A stretch of DNA of 64,000 nucleotides from Mycobacterium sp. IS-1264 (GCF_001954195.1 NZ_MBES01000078.1:124001-188000); one strand, 5' to 3'; counted from the first letter of the stretch, positions 48,712-58,662 are shown. The notes: generated by a model not told the origin, from the letters alone. Numbers and translations are program-made.

Positions 48712-49312
48712 TCCCGGCTGCGCGCAGTTCGAGTGCGGCCAGCGCGCGAATTGTGACGAGGTCCTCACGGCGCCACCCACCGACCGGATCCGCGCTGACG
48801 GAGGTCAGTTTGCGTGGCGGCCGGTTGGTCAGTGCCCGCAACGCCAGCAGTTGCTCGCCGGCCGGGGTCGCGGCTAGGGCGGTCACCGTTCGTTTGCGCC
48901 GGAAGAACCGGAGCCGGAGCCAGAACCACGGCACGACCGCGATCAGGATGGGGAGGGCGGCGACAGAAATCGCGAGCAGCACCGCGAGCCAGCTCGTCGT
49001 GGTGTCCAGGTCGTGGACGGCGTCCGCGATGTCGAGGGCGCTGTGGCTGGCAGCCGTCAGCGGTTTGCTGACCGCGTCGCCGACCAGCGGAATGTGCTGC
49101 GCGCCATGGCCGGCAGACGCCAGATTGCCCCCGATGCCATGCGCGCCACTTTCGACTTGACGGCCGGCTTCGGCGATTGTCGAGATGGCGTCGTACACGG
49201 CGACCCCGACGAGCAGCCAGATGACGGTCCACACGACGACGGCGACATCGCTGAACAGTTGGGCAAGCAGCCGGGCGGGTCTGGTGGAGTAGGGCACGAA
49301 CCGGGATGTCAT
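48692..49312 (-). CDS. Conserved membrane protein (Rv0779c-like)
   Basis: This 206-residue protein has two membrane helices (about 20-42, SDVAVVVWTVIWLLVGVAVYDAI, and about 107-131, LAVLLAISVAALPILIAVVPW) with an external loop in between rich in Gly, Ala and His. The cytoplasmic C-terminal tail is basic (RLRFFRRKRT). No catalytic motif is visible. It is adjacent to purC, divergent, and resembles Rv0779c by position. Function unknown. Confidence 0.8.
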   Translation of the reverse strand: MTSRFVPYSTRPARLLAQLFSDVAVVVWTVIWLLVGVAVYDAISTIAEAGRQVESGAHGIGGNLASAGHGAQHIPLVGDAVSKPLTAASHSALDIADAVHDLDTTTSWLAVLLAISVAALPILIAVVPWFWLRLRFFRRKRTVTALAATPAGEQLLALRALTNRPPRKLTSVSADPVGGWRREDLVTIRALAALELRAAGITIRAG

Positions 49313-49364
49313 GACCGAAATTCCAGCACAGCTCCCGGCACGGGGTCGGCCGCGCGGTGCCCGA

Positions 49365-49370
49365 TAGGCT
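49365..49370 (+). promoter_or_regulatory. -10 hexamer, leaderless purC mRNA
   Basis: TAGGCT at 49365-49370 ends 6 nt before the ATG of purC at 49377. No ribosome site lies between, so the mRNA probably begins at the start codon and continues into ptrB. Confidence 0.5.
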
Positions 49371-49376
49371 GGCCCG

Positions 49377-50270
49377 ATGCGCCCCGCACTGTCCGACTAC
49401 CAGCATCTGGCCAGCGGCAAGGTCCGTGAGCTGTACCGCGTCGATGACGAGCACCTGCTGCTGGTCGCGACCGACCGGATCTCCGCATACGACTACGTCC
49501 TGGACAGCACGATCCCGGACAAGGGCCGCATCCTGACCGCGATGAGCGTGTTTTTCTTCGACCTCGTGGAGGCCCCCAACCACCTGGCCGGGCCGCCGAA
49601 TGACCCGCGTATCCCCGACGAAGTGCTGGGCCGTGCGCTGGTGGTGCGGCAGCTCGAGATGCTCCCGGTGGAATGTGTGGCACGCGGTTATCTGACCGGC
49701 TCGGGGTTGCTGGACTACCAGGCGACCGGGAAGGTGTGTGGGATCGCGTTGCCGCCGGGTCTGGTCGAGGCCAGCAAGTTCGCCACGCCGCTGTTCACCC
49801 CGGCGACGAAGGCCGCACTGGGGGACCACGACGAGAACATTCCGTTCGCCCAGGTGATCGAGATGGTGGGCGCGGTGCGCGCCAACCAGCTGCGCGACCG
49901 CACGTTGCGGATCTATGTCCAGGCCGCCGATCATGCCCTGACGAAGGGAATCATCATCGCGGACACCAAATTCGAATTCGGCACCGATGGCGAGGGCAAC
50001 CTGGTGCTGGCAGACGAAATCTTCACGCCCGATTCCTCGCGGTACTGGCCGGCCAACGACTACCGGGAGGGCGAGGTGCAGACCAGCTTCGACAAGCAGT
50101 TCGTCCGCAACTGGCTCACCGGCCCCGAATCGGGCTGGGACCGCAACGGCTCACAACCCCCGCCGCCGCTTCCGGAGGACATCATCGACGCCACCCGCGC
50201 CCGTTACATCAATGCCTACGAACGGATCTCCGGCATGAGCTTCGACGACTGGATCGGCCCCGGCGCATGA
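49377..50270 (+). CDS. purC: SAICAR synthetase
   Basis: This 297-residue enzyme ligates aspartate to CAIR in purine synthesis. N-terminal [37 protein letters not shown]-site residues, and the central [12 protein letters not shown] and [16 protein letters not shown] match PurC. It ends by overlapping the ptrB start (ATGA), so a purine enzyme and an oligopeptidase are coupled, as in M. tuberculosis. Confidence 0.97.
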   Translation: MRPALSDYQHLASGKVRELYRVDDEHLLLVATDRISAYDYVLDSTIPDKGRILTAMSVFFFDLVEAPNHLAGPPNDPRIPDEVLGRALVVRQLEMLPVECVARGYLTGSGLLDYQATGKVCGIALPPGLVEASKFATPLFTPATKAALGDHDENIPFAQVIEMVGAVRANQLRDRTLRIYVQAADHALTKGIIIADTKFEFGTDGEGNLVLADEIFTPDSSRYWPANDYREGEVQTSFDKQFVRNWLTGPESGWDRNGSQPPPPLPEDIIDATRARYINAYERISGMSFDDWIGPGA

Positions 50271-52429
50271 CGAATTCCATTGCGCAGACGCCCGCGCCGC
50301 CGGTCGCTAAGCGGGTGGAGACTCGGCGGGAGCACCACGGCGACGTCTTCGTCGACCCGTATGAATGGCTGCGCGAGAAGGACGACCCTGACGTCATCGC
50401 CTACCTCGAAGCCGAAAACGACTACGTCGACCGGGCCACCGCTCATCTTGAACCGTTGCGGCAGCAGATTTTCGACGAGATCAAGGCACGAACCAAGGAA
50501 ACCGACCTCTCGGTGCCGACTCGTCAGGGCGACTGGTGGTACTACTCGCGAACCTTCGAGGGAAAGCAATACCGCGCCCAATGCCGTTGCCCGGTAGCCG
50601 ATCCCGATGATTGGACCCCGCCGGCGCTCGATGAGAACACCGAGATACCCGGTGAAGAGGTGTTGCTCGACTCGAACATCGAGGCCGAAGGCCACGATTT
50701 CTTCGCGTTGGGCGCCGCGATGGTCAGCCTGGATGCCAATCTGCTGGCCTACTCCGTCGACGTTCTTGGCGACGAACGCTATACGCTGCGGTTCAAGGAT
50801 TTACGGACCGGCGAGATGTTCCCAGACGAGATCGCCGATATCGGTGCCGGAGTGACCTGGGCGGCCGACAACCGTACCGTCTACTACGCGACGCTGGACG
50901 CGGCGCACCGTCCCGACAAGATATGGCGGTATCGCTTGGGCTCCGGCGAGCCGTCGGAGCTGGTGTATCACGAAGCGGACGAACGCTTCTGGCTCGGGGT
51001 GGGGCTCACCCGCAGCGAAGCCTACGTGTTCATCGCCTCGGGTTCGTCGATCACGTCGGAGATCCGCTACGCGGACGCCGCCGATCCCCAGGCGGAGTTC
51101 ACCGTGGTGCTGCCGCGGCGCGAAGGTGTCGAGTATTCAGTGGAGCACGCGGTGATCGGGGGGCAGGATCGCTTCCTGATCCTGCACAACGACGGCGCGG
51201 TGAATTTCACCCTCACCGAGGCACCCGTCGACGCCCCGGCGCTGCAGCGCACCCTGATCCCGCACCGCGACGATGTTCGGCTCGACGGCGTGGACGCCTT
51301 CGCCGATCATCTGGTGGTCAGCTACCGCCGCGAGGCGTTGCCGCGGATCCAGTTGTGGCCCATCGACTCCGGCGGCGGCTACGGCGAGCCCGAAGAGATC
51401 GGATTCGAATCCGAGCTGATGTCGTCCGGCCTGGGCGGCAATCCGAACTGGAAGTCGCCCAGGCTGCGCATCCGGGCCGGGTCGCTCGTCATCCCGACGC
51501 GCATTTACGACATCGACCTGGCGACCGGCGAACGGGTCTTACTGCGTGAGCAACCCGTGCTCGGCGATTACCGGCACGCGGACTACGTGGAACGACGCGA
51601 CTGGGCGCGCGCAGACGACGGCGCTCGGATCCCCGTGTCGATCGTGCACCGCGCTGGCCTCGAATTCCCGGCGCCCACGGTGCTCTACGGTTATGGCGCC
51701 TACGAGATTTGCACGGACCCAAGCTTTTCCATCGCGCGGCTGTCGCTGCTGGACCGGGGCATGGTGTTCGTCATCGCCCACGTCCGCGGCGGCGGCGAGA
51801 TGGGCCGGCTGTGGTACGAGCACGGCAAGTTACTCGAGAAGAAGAACACCTTCACCGACTTCGTCGCGGTGGCAAAGCATTTGGTGGACTCGGGCCTGAC
51901 CCGGCCGCGAGAGTTGGTGGCGCTGGGCGGCAGCGCGGGTGGACTGCTGGTCGGCGCGGTGGCCAACCTGGCGCCGGATCTGTTTGCCGGAATCCTCGCC
52001 CAAGTCCCGTTTGTCGACCCCCTGACCACCATCCTGGATCCCTCGCTGCCGCTCACAGTCACCGAATGGGACGAATGGGGAAACCCGTTGAGCGACAGCG
52101 AAGTCTACGCCTACATGAAGTCCTACTCGCCCTACGAGAACGTCGAGACCAAGCGGTATCCCGCCATCCTGGCGATGACGTCCCTGAACGACACCAGGGT
52201 CTATTACGTCGAGCCTGCGAAGTGGGTCGCGGCGTTGCGGCACGCGAACGCCAATGGCAACCCGGTGCTGCTCAAGACCCAAATGGCGGCGGGCCACGGC
52301 GGGGTCAGCGGTCGCTACCGGGCCTGGGAAGAGGCCGCGTTCCAGTATGCGTGGCTGCTAGCCGCTGCCGACGGCGACCGCTACGGCCGCGCCCAGAAAG
52401 ACGACCTCGATGGCGATGCGCAGGGGTAG
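50267..52429 (+). CDS. ptrB: Oligopeptidase B (prolyl-oligopeptidase family)
   Basis: This 720-residue serine peptidase has a beta-propeller N-terminal half (about 70-420) and a catalytic alpha/beta-hydrolase domain (about 430-700) with [11 protein letters not shown], the nucleophile Ser in [12 protein letters not shown], and the His in [11 protein letters not shown]; the Asp is in the TSLNDTRV segment. It cleaves short peptides after basic residues. The frame is unbroken from ATG 50267, whereas in M. tuberculosis H37Rv the gene is split into ptrBa and ptrBb. The 3' end overlaps the minus-strand DoxX gene by 72 bp. Confidence 0.95.
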   Translation: MTNSIAQTPAPPVAKRVETRREHHGDVFVDPYEWLREKDDPDVIAYLEAENDYVDRATAHLEPLRQQIFDEIKARTKETDLSVPTRQGDWWYYSRTFEGKQYRAQCRCPVADPDDWTPPALDENTEIPGEEVLLDSNIEAEGHDFFALGAAMVSLDANLLAYSVDVLGDERYTLRFKDLRTGEMFPDEIADIGAGVTWAADNRTVYYATLDAAHRPDKIWRYRLGSGEPSELVYHEADERFWLGVGLTRSEAYVFIASGSSITSEIRYADAADPQAEFTVVLPRREGVEYSVEHAVIGGQDRFLILHNDGAVNFTLTEAPVDAPALQRTLIPHRDDVRLDGVDAFADHLVVSYRREALPRIQLWPIDSGGGYGEPEEIGFESELMSSGLGGNPNWKSPRLRIRAGSLVIPTRIYDIDLATGERVLLREQPVLGDYRHADYVERRDWARADDGARIPVSIVHRAGLEFPAPTVLYGYGAYEICTDPSFSIARLSLLDRGMVFVIAHVRGGGEMGRLWYEHGKLLEKKNTFTDFVAVAKHLVDSGLTRPRELVALGGSAGGLLVGAVANLAPDLFAGILAQVPFVDPLTTILDPSLPLTVTEWDEWGNPLSDSEVYAYMKSYSPYENVETKRYPAILAMTSLNDTRVYYVEPAKWVAALRHANANGNPVLLKTQMAAGHGGVSGRYRAWEEAAFQYAWLLAAADGDRYGRAQKDDLDGDAQG

Positions 52430-52804
52430 CTGCGTCGTCATCGACTTAGGCGGATCGGGCATCCGGGCGGCGTAGACGTTGGCGGGGAACATGACCAGCA
52501 TCAGCACCAGGAGGCACAGGGCCGCGGCCACTCGGGTCAAGGGAAGCAATAACCCCACGGCGCCCAGCAGCTCGAGCAGGCCGGTGATGGTGACCAGGTA
52601 GCCGGGTGCCGGTAACCGGGGCGGCACAATCGCGATCAGGTCGCGGCGCAGCTGCGGGGCGAAGTGGGCGAACCCGGTCATCAGGAACATCGCGGCCAGT
52701 CCCACTGCGAGCGCCGCCGCCCAGCTGTTGACGTAGGCGACGCCGAGCCAGCCGATGCACCGAGCGGCGATGGTGCCCACCAGCAGGGTGATCAACGGAG
52801 CCAT
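52358..52804 (-). CDS. DoxX-like membrane protein
   Basis: This 148-residue membrane protein has four helices and DoxX-type features: GFAHFAPQLRRDLIAIVPPRLPAPGYLVTITGLLELLGAVGLLLPLTR then FPANVYAA. Members of this family take part in membrane redox responses. ATG 52804 follows the emrB stop (52806) by one base, so it belongs to the emrB operon. Its last 72 bp overlap ptrB, an unusually long overlap that nevertheless keeps both frames intact. Confidence 0.82.
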   Translation of the reverse strand: MAPLITLLVGTIAARCIGWLGVAYVNSWAAALAVGLAAMFLMTGFAHFAPQLRRDLIAIVPPRLPAPGYLVTITGLLELLGAVGLLLPLTRVAAALCLLVLMLVMFPANVYAARMPDPPKSMTTQLPLRIAIEVVFLGAAVAVAVGSG

Positions 52805-52805
52805 C

Positions 52806-54431
52806 TCAAACGTCCGATCCGGCTGTTTGGCTTGCGGGCCGCTTCGGCAGAAACACCGCGGGGATGACCGTGGACACCACCAACGCGACCGCGACGACGA
52901 ACACCGCCGTATAGGCGTGCGACAAATCGTGCAGCACATTGTCCGCGAAGCCCGGGGCGAGGGCCTGGCGGGGTATCGCGGCCGGATCGAGTGGCGCCCC
53001 GCTGGCGGCGGCCTTCTGTTGCAGCGACGCGAGTTTGTTCGCCGCGGAGATGTTCTCGCTTCGATTGAACTGGTTGGTCAGAATCATCGACATGAGCGCG
53101 GTTCCCATCGAGCCGCCCACCTGGTGGCTGACGCTTATCAGCGTTGTGCCGCGGGCGATCTGGTGCGGCGCCAGCGCCTGCACGGACGCGACCGACAGCG
53201 GCATCATGGTGCATCCCATGCCCAGGCCCATGATCGCCAATCCGACCAGGAGCGTGGGTAGGTACTGCGCCTGCTTGGCCACCCCGAAGGCGAAGGTGCC
53301 CAGGCCGGCGGTGATCAGCGCGATGCCCACCAGGACGACCTTGCCCGGTCCCTGCCGGTCCACGAGCGGCCCGGTCAGGCGCATGGTCAGCATGGCGCCG
53401 AGTCCCTGCGGGATCATGTGCGCGCCGGCCTGCATCGGCGACTGATGCAGCACCTGCTGGAAGTAGCTCGGCAGCAGCAGGCCGGCGCCGAAGAAGGCGG
53501 TGGCGAAGACCAGCATCGTCACGTTGGCCTGGGTGAGCACCTTGTTCTGGAACAGCCGCAAATCTATGAGTGGGTGGTCCGCGCGGTGCCACGCGTGCAG
53601 CACGAACGCTCCGATCAACGCCAGGCCGACCGCCGCCGGTATCAGCACGCGGCGATCGGCGACGGTGCCGCAGCGCGGAATCGACGACACCGCGAACAGG
53701 AACATCGCTAGGCCCGGCGACAGCAGCAATACCCCGACGACGTCGAAGGTTTCCGAGCGCGCCGGGTGATCTCGCGGGAACACGATCGCCGCGAGGACGA
53801 TGGTCACCAGGCCGATGGGGAGGTTGATCAGGAAGATCCACCTCCAGCTCGAGGTGTCGATGAGCCAGCCGCCCAGAATGGGCCCACCGATGGGGGCGAG
53901 CAACATGGGAATGCTCAGGATCGACATGAGACGGCCGAGCCGCCCGGGGCCCGCTTCGCGGGTCATGATCATGAATCCCAGCGGCATCAGCATGCCGCCG
54001 CCGATGCCCTGCGCCACGCGAAACACGATGAGCTGCAGGATGTTTGCTGCCACCGCGCACAGCAGCGAGCCCAGCGCGAAGGCGAGCACGGATCCCATGA
54101 AGAGCCGCTTGGTGCCGAATCGGTCGGCGGCCCAGCCCGTTACCGGAATTACTGTTGCCAAGGCGAGCGTGTAGCCGGTCATCGTCCATCCGACGACGGC
54201 TTGGGACGACCCGAATTCGGCGATGAAGGTACGTTGCGCGACGCTGACGACGGTGACGTCGAGTATCGCCATCACCGTGGCGAGGATGCACACGCCGGAG
54301 ATCCGCAACAGCCGGGCGTCCAGCTTGTCTGGATAGACATGCACGCCGGGGGCGGGCTGCCGCGTGGGAGTGGTGGTCAGCGGGGTGTCGGCCGCTGCGG
54401 AACGGGCCTTCTCCATGGCGTTGCTTAGCAT
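52806..54431 (-). CDS. emrB: MFS multidrug efflux transporter EmrB (DHA2 family)
   Basis: This 541-residue 14-helix transporter has motif D1 near LDVTVVSVAQRTFIAEFG, the A motif GWAADRFGTKRLFMGSV, and motif C GIGGGMLMPLGFMIM. It closely resembles M. tuberculosis EmrB (Rv0783c), which exports drugs and lipophilic compounds using the proton gradient. ATG 54431 (MLSNAMEKAR) was chosen; a frame open to 54530 would add residues of no family likeness. It is divergent from the deacetylase-like gene. The truncated copy at 14402-15064 belongs to the same family. Confidence 0.93.
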   Translation of the reverse strand: MLSNAMEKARSAAADTPLTTTPTRQPAPGVHVYPDKLDARLLRISGVCILATVMAILDVTVVSVAQRTFIAEFGSSQAVVGWTMTGYTLALATVIPVTGWAADRFGTKRLFMGSVLAFALGSLLCAVAANILQLIVFRVAQGIGGGMLMPLGFMIMTREAGPGRLGRLMSILSIPMLLAPIGGPILGGWLIDTSSWRWIFLINLPIGLVTIVLAAIVFPRDHPARSETFDVVGVLLLSPGLAMFLFAVSSIPRCGTVADRRVLIPAAVGLALIGAFVLHAWHRADHPLIDLRLFQNKVLTQANVTMLVFATAFFGAGLLLPSYFQQVLHQSPMQAGAHMIPQGLGAMLTMRLTGPLVDRQGPGKVVLVGIALITAGLGTFAFGVAKQAQYLPTLLVGLAIMGLGMGCTMMPLSVASVQALAPHQIARGTTLISVSHQVGGSMGTALMSMILTNQFNRSENISAANKLASLQQKAAASGAPLDPAAIPRQALAPGFADNVLHDLSHAYTAVFVVAVALVVSTVIPAVFLPKRPASQTAGSDV

Positions 54432-54539
54432 ATCGAATCGATTACCGGGTCCCTGGCCTGCGTCGCCGCGGACTCGATATACGCCTGCTGTCCGCGTGTC
54501 CTTCACCATTCCGACACCTGACATGGTCAAACTGCGGGT

Positions 54540-55244
54540 GTGTCTGGAAAATTGATCGTCTCGGTCTCAGGGATAGGGGAGCGCACCCTGGGCGACGTTG
54601 AGGCGTTCTGCGCACAAATGGATGCCCGCAACGTGCCGGTGTCGTTGCTGGTGGCCCCGCGGCTATCCGGCGACTACCGACTCGACCGCGATCCGCGCAC
54701 AGTCGAGTGGCTGACCGCGCGGCGCGCCGCGGGCGACGCCATCGTGCTGCACGGCTACGACGACCCGGCCACCAAGAAGCGGCGTGGCGAGTTCGCCATG
54801 CTGCGGGCGCACGAGGCCAACCTGCGGCTGACGGCCGCCGACCGGGTGCTCGAACACCTCGGGTTGCGCACCCGGCTGTTCGCGGCACCGGGCTGGGTAG
54901 TGTCACCGGGCGTGGTCAAGGTGTTGCCGCGCAACGGGTTTCGACTGCTGGCCGACCTGCACGGGATCACCGACCTGGTCCGTCACACCACCGTCCGCAC
55001 CCGCGTGCTCGGCATCGGAGAGGGCTTCCTGACCGAGCCGTGGTGGTGTCGCATGGTTGTGCTGTCCGCCGACCGGATCGCCCGTCGGGGCGGGATCGTG
55101 CGCATCGCGATCGCCGGCCGCCAGTTGCGCAAGCCCGGGCCGCTGCAAGCGGTGCTGGACGCCGTCGACCTGGCCGCGATGCACGGCTGCACCCCGACGG
55201 TGTACCAATGGCGGTCCGGCAAAGCCGTTGTCGACGCCGCCTGA
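54540..55244 (+). CDS. DUF2334 / polysaccharide-deacetylase-like protein (Rv0784-like)
   Basis: This 234-residue protein has the DUF2334 pattern: LIVSVSGIGERTLGDVEAFCAQMDARNVPVSLLVAP, DAIVLHGYDDP (the HGYxD metal-binding motif) and the C-terminal AMHGCTPTVYQW. In the first motif, Ser and Gly stand where the deacetylase Asp would be (usual SxDD), so the metal site may be incomplete. GTG 54540. Function is unclear; hydrolysis of an N-acetyl group is inferred only from fold. Confidence 0.82.
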   Translation: MSGKLIVSVSGIGERTLGDVEAFCAQMDARNVPVSLLVAPRLSGDYRLDRDPRTVEWLTARRAAGDAIVLHGYDDPATKKRRGEFAMLRAHEANLRLTAADRVLEHLGLRTRLFAAPGWVVSPGVVKVLPRNGFRLLADLHGITDLVRHTTVRTRVLGIGEGFLTEPWWCRMVVLSADRIARRGGIVRIAIAGRQLRKPGPLQAVLDAVDLAAMHGCTPTVYQWRSGKAVVDAA

Positions 55245-55252
55245 TCAAGCCG

Positions 55253-55837
55253 TCATAAGTCGGCAATGGAGCCGAAGGTGGGGGCGCCGGGCTCGAGGCT
55301 GACCCTGGCGGCTCGGGCCACGAAACTAATGGCGTGGTACCAGCCGCACAAGAAGAGCAGATCGAGCAGGCTGGCATCGCCGAATTCCGCGCTGAGTCGT
55401 TGCCACAGCGCATCGTCGATATCGGCGTTGTCGTGCAGGGCATCCACCGCCCGGATCAGTAGCCGATCGCGATTCTCGGTCCAGCAGTCGTCCTCGTCGT
55501 CGCCGGTGACGAGCGAGGCGACCTGCCGCGCATCGAGGCCCACGCGTTCGGCGAAGAATGCGACGTGTACGCCCCACTCGTACTCGCAGCCGCAACGCGC
55601 GCAGGTCCGGTTGATCACGATCTCGCGGTCGCGCATCGACAGCGACAGCTGGCGGCTGAGTTCGTAGCGACCCCACGGGCCCATTGCCTGCGCCATGGGA
55701 AGGTTCCGGACGAAGGTGCGGAAGAGCCCTATCGGCGGAACCCCGGCCGGCATCATCGTCTGCAACTGCGCGTCGACCTCGGAATCGTAGGGCGGGTCGA
55801 GCGGGGAGATCCTCGGTGTTACTGTTTCCGTAACCAT
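55253..55837 (-). CDS. AhpD/carboxymuconolactone-decarboxylase-like protein
   Basis: This 194-residue protein has an AhpD-like core with two cysteines near an acid and a histidine: REIVINRTCARCGCEYEWGVHVAFFAERVG (E-x-x-x-C-x-x-C-type motif with E-x-x-x-H). That is the peroxidase-type relay, so it could reduce hydroperoxides or serve as a lyase-like protein. The region DDALWQRLSAEFGDASLLDLLFLCGWYHAISFVA follows the AhpD helical pattern. ATG 55837 overlaps the HxlR start by two bases in opposite direction, and an 11-bp inverted repeat covers both starts. It is surely the main HxlR target. Confidence 0.85.
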   Translation of the reverse strand: MVTETVTPRISPLDPPYDSEVDAQLQTMMPAGVPPIGLFRTFVRNLPMAQAMGPWGRYELSRQLSLSMRDREIVINRTCARCGCEYEWGVHVAFFAERVGLDARQVASLVTGDDEDDCWTENRDRLLIRAVDALHDNADIDDALWQRLSAEFGDASLLDLLFLCGWYHAISFVARAARVSLEPGAPTFGSIADL

Positions 55838-55863
55838 GACCTCGCAGCGTATGTTACGGAAAC
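55824..55863. promoter_or_regulatory. HxlR operator covering two divergent start codons
   Basis: GTTTCCGTAAC (55824-55834) and GTTACGGAAAC (55853-55863) are perfect 11-bp inverted arms with an 18-bp spacer. The spacer contains both start codons (55835-55837 for the minus gene, 55836-55838 for the plus gene), so an HxlR dimer bound here would block both genes at once. Confidence 0.75.
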
Positions 55864-56201
55864 CGAAACGTCAACAGCTCCCGCGTCCGGGTCAACCGGT
55901 TCGGGGCTCCGATAGCGGACGGCCACTCATGGCCGCCCTCGACCTTCTCGGCCGTCGCTGGTCGCTACGGATTCTGTGGGAGCTGCGAGACGGCCCGTTG
56001 GGGGCTCGTGCGCTCCGTAGCCGCTGCGACGGCATGTCACCGAGCGTTCTTTACGACCGGCTCGGCGAACTCGCCGCAGCCGGACTGATCGCCAGATCCG
56101 ACGAGGGGCATTATCAATTGACTCCGATCGGGCGACAGTTGGGCGTGGCCCTCGACCCGCTCGATCACTGGGCTCGCCAGTGGGCCGAGGAAACTCGTTG
56201 A
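55836..56201 (+). CDS. HxlR-family transcriptional regulator
   Basis: This 121-residue winged-helix protein has the HxlR pattern: ALDLLGRRWSLRILWELRDGPLGARALRSRCDGMSPSVLYDRLGELAAAGLIARSDEGHYQLTPIGRQLG (about 34-103). The 31 residues before it are basic and Pro-rich. ATG 55836, overlapping the divergent start, or 55851 could be used; both give the same domain. The typical N-terminal redox Cys of HypR/QorR is absent, so it may sense a ligand instead. Probably represses itself and the divergent AhpD-like gene. Confidence 0.88.
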   Translation: MTSQRMLRKPKRQQLPRPGQPVRGSDSGRPLMAALDLLGRRWSLRILWELRDGPLGARALRSRCDGMSPSVLYDRLGELAAAGLIARSDEGHYQLTPIGRQLGVALDPLDHWARQWAEETR

Positions 56202-56351
56202 GAGTACGGGCTCGTCCGAGCGTTCGGCGAAGCGTATCCCGTTGGGCCACAGGGGCTCCGCCGATGACCTTGTTGCTCCGGCGCGATGTCGACGCGGCGT
56301 GACTAAGCCGTCCGCTTAATCGACCGGCGCGGGGCACTACCCTGTTCCGAC

Positions 56352-58007
56352 ATGAGCGAATCTTTCGCAGCCGATGCCATCGTCGTCGGGGCGGGCTTGG
56401 CGGGCCTGGTCGCCGCCTGCGAACTGGTGGATCGCGGCCTGCGCGTGCTGATCGTCGACCAGGAGAACAGCGCCAACTTGGGTGGGCAGGCCTTCTGGTC
56501 GTTCGGCGGTCTGTTTTTCGTCGACAGCCCCGAGCAGCGGCGGCTGGGCATCCGCGATAGCCACGAGCTTGCGTTGCAGGACTGGTTGGGGACGGCGGCT
56601 TTCGATCGTGAAGAGGACTATTGGCCGCGTCAGTGGGCGCATGCCTACGTCGATTTCGCGGCCGGGGAGAAACGCAGCTGGCTGCGCGATCGAGGCCTGA
56701 AGGTCTTTCCGTTGGTGGGTTGGGCTGAGCGCGGCGGCTACGGCGCACAGGGGCACGGCAATTCGGTACCCCGCTTTCACATCACGTGGGGCACCGGGCC
56801 CGCCTTGGTCGAGATCTTCGCGCGTCGGCTGCGGGATCGCTCGGCGGTGCAATTCGCCCACCGCCACCAGGTTGACGAGCTGATCGTCGAGGGCGGCGCG
56901 GTGACCGGTATCCGCGGCACCGTGCTGGAACCGTCGCCTGAACCACGCGGGGTGCCTTCGTCACGAAAAGCTGTGGGGCAATTCGAGTTCCGTGCGTCGG
57001 CGGTGATCGTGGCCAGCGGCGGCATCGGGGGAAACCACGATCTGGTGCGCAAGAATTGGCCCAAGCGGATGGGCCGCGTCCCCGGGCAGCTGCTGAGCGG
57101 GGTGCCCGCCCACGTGGACGGCAGGATGATCGGAATCTCGCAGCAGGCCGGCGCGCGGGTGATCAACCCCGACCGGATGTGGCACTACACCGAGGGCATC
57201 ACCAACTACGACCCGATCTGGCCGCTGCACGGCATCCGGATCATCCCCGGCCCGTCTCCGCTGTGGCTGGATGCGTCCGGCAAGCGGCTGCCGGTTCCGC
57301 TCTATCCCGGGTTCGACACCCTCGGCACGCTGGAGTACATCACCAAATCCGGATACGACTACACCTGGTTTGTGTTGAACGCCAAGATCATTGAGAAAGA
57401 ATTCGCGCTGTCCGGCCAGGAGCAGAACCCCGATCTGACCGGGCAGAGCGTAAGAGAGCTGCTGCGCAACCGGGCCAGCTCCGGCGCGCCGCGGCCAGTG
57501 CAGGCCTTCGTCGACCGAGGCGTGGACTTCGTCGCCGCAAACTCGTTGCGCGAGTTGGTGACCGGGATGAACAAGCTGCCCGACGTGGTCCCGCTCGACT
57601 ACGCGACGGTGGAAGCCGAGGTGACCGCCCGCGATCGTGAGGTGGCCAACAGGTTCAGCAAGGACGGCCAGATCACCGCGATCCGCGCCGCGCGTGGTTA
57701 TCTGGGTGACCGGGTGGGCCGGGTGGTGGCGCCGCACCGCTTGACCGATCCGAAGGCCGGGCCGCTGATCGCGGTCAAACTGCACATCCTGACGCGAAAG
57801 ACGTTGGGCGGCATCGAGACCGACCTAGCCGCGCGGGTTCTCAAGGCCGACGGCACGTCGCTGCCCGGTCTCTACGCGGCCGGCGAGGTGGCCGGGTTCG
57901 GCGGTGGCGGCGTGCACGGCTACCGGGCGCTCGAGGGCACGTTCCTGGGCGGCTGCATATTCTCCGGCCGAGCCGCCGGCCGCGGCGCCGCCGCCGACAT
58001 CGCCTAG
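56352..58007 (+). CDS. KstD-like FAD-binding dehydrogenase (Rv0785-like)
   Basis: This 551-residue flavoprotein of the succinate dehydrogenase/ketosteroid-dehydrogenase family has GAGLAGLVAACELVDRGLRVLIVDQE at the N-terminus (Rossmann dinucleotide motif), AQGHGNSVPRFHITWGTG, GGIGGNHDLVRKNW, and the C-terminal FAD-site LYAAGEVAGFGGGGVHGYRALEGTFLGGC. It probably oxidises a ring ketone or acid; the similarity to 3-ketosteroid dehydrogenase is only familial. The order after emrB and the deacetylase matches Rv0785. A TANNNT hexamer (56338-56343) lies 8 nt before the ATG. Confidence 0.9.
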   Translation: MSESFAADAIVVGAGLAGLVAACELVDRGLRVLIVDQENSANLGGQAFWSFGGLFFVDSPEQRRLGIRDSHELALQDWLGTAAFDREEDYWPRQWAHAYVDFAAGEKRSWLRDRGLKVFPLVGWAERGGYGAQGHGNSVPRFHITWGTGPALVEIFARRLRDRSAVQFAHRHQVDELIVEGGAVTGIRGTVLEPSPEPRGVPSSRKAVGQFEFRASAVIVASGGIGGNHDLVRKNWPKRMGRVPGQLLSGVPAHVDGRMIGISQQAGARVINPDRMWHYTEGITNYDPIWPLHGIRIIPGPSPLWLDASGKRLPVPLYPGFDTLGTLEYITKSGYDYTWFVLNAKIIEKEFALSGQEQNPDLTGQSVRELLRNRASSGAPRPVQAFVDRGVDFVAANSLRELVTGMNKLPDVVPLDYATVEAEVTARDREVANRFSKDGQITAIRAARGYLGDRVGRVVAPHRLTDPKAGPLIAVKLHILTRKTLGGIETDLAARVLKADGTSLPGLYAAGEVAGFGGGGVHGYRALEGTFLGGCIFSGRAAGRGAAADIA

Positions 58008-58023
58008 CCTTTGGCTGTGTGCG

Positions 58024-58662
58024 CTAGAAGGTGACCCCGCTTTCTTCGGGCAGCACCTGAAAGTCTGTGTCGGTCATCTCGGTGAGCCGGCCGTAGTAGA
58101 TGCCTCTCGCGTCCGGGGCGATGATCCCTTGGTGAATGGGTACCGCGCGGGCCGGCGCCACCGCACGCAGGTAATCGACGGCCTCGGATACCTTCATCCA
58201 CGGCGCCGCCGCCGGAGCTGCCAGAACGTCCACCGGCTCGTCGGGCACGAATAGTGCGTCACCGGGATGCATCAACCGTGCGGGGTGGTCAGCGTCGCCG
58301 ACCAGATACGAAATGTTCTCTATCACAGGGATTTCCGGGTGGATGACCGCGTGCCGGCCACCTACGGCTCGGACGGTCAGCTCACCGATGCGCAGCTCGT
58401 CGCCGACGTGCACCGCTTGGCACGGCCCACCGAGCTGTGCGGTGGTTTGCGGATCGGCGTAGAGCGCGGCGTCCGGGTTGCCCTCGAGCAGCGACGGCAG
58501 CCGGGCGACATCGACGTGGTCGGGGTGTTGGTGGGTGATCAGGATGGCGGTCAGGCCGGTGATTCCCTCGAAACCGTGCGCGAAGGTGCCAGGATCGAAG
58601 AGCACGCGGGTTTGATCGAACTCGGCGAGTAAGCAGGAATGACCGAAATGCGTCAGTAGCAT
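58024..58662 (-). CDS. Metallo-beta-lactamase-fold hydrolase (Rv0786c-like)
   Basis: This 212-residue MBL-fold protein of the UlaG/YtnP-like type has the zinc motif ITHQHPDHVD, then the Asp in LMHPGDALFV and the His in PIHQGIIAP. It probably hydrolyses a small lactone or phosphoester. ATG 58662, located in the 33-bp divergent gap to the exported protein. Substrate unknown. Confidence 0.88.
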   Translation of the reverse strand: MLLTHFGHSCLLAEFDQTRVLFDPGTFAHGFEGITGLTAILITHQHPDHVDVARLPSLLEGNPDAALYADPQTTAQLGGPCQAVHVGDELRIGELTVRAVGGRHAVIHPEIPVIENISYLVGDADHPARLMHPGDALFVPDEPVDVLAAPAAAPWMKVSEAVDYLRAVAPARAVPIHQGIIAPDARGIYYGRLTEMTDTDFQVLPEESGVTF

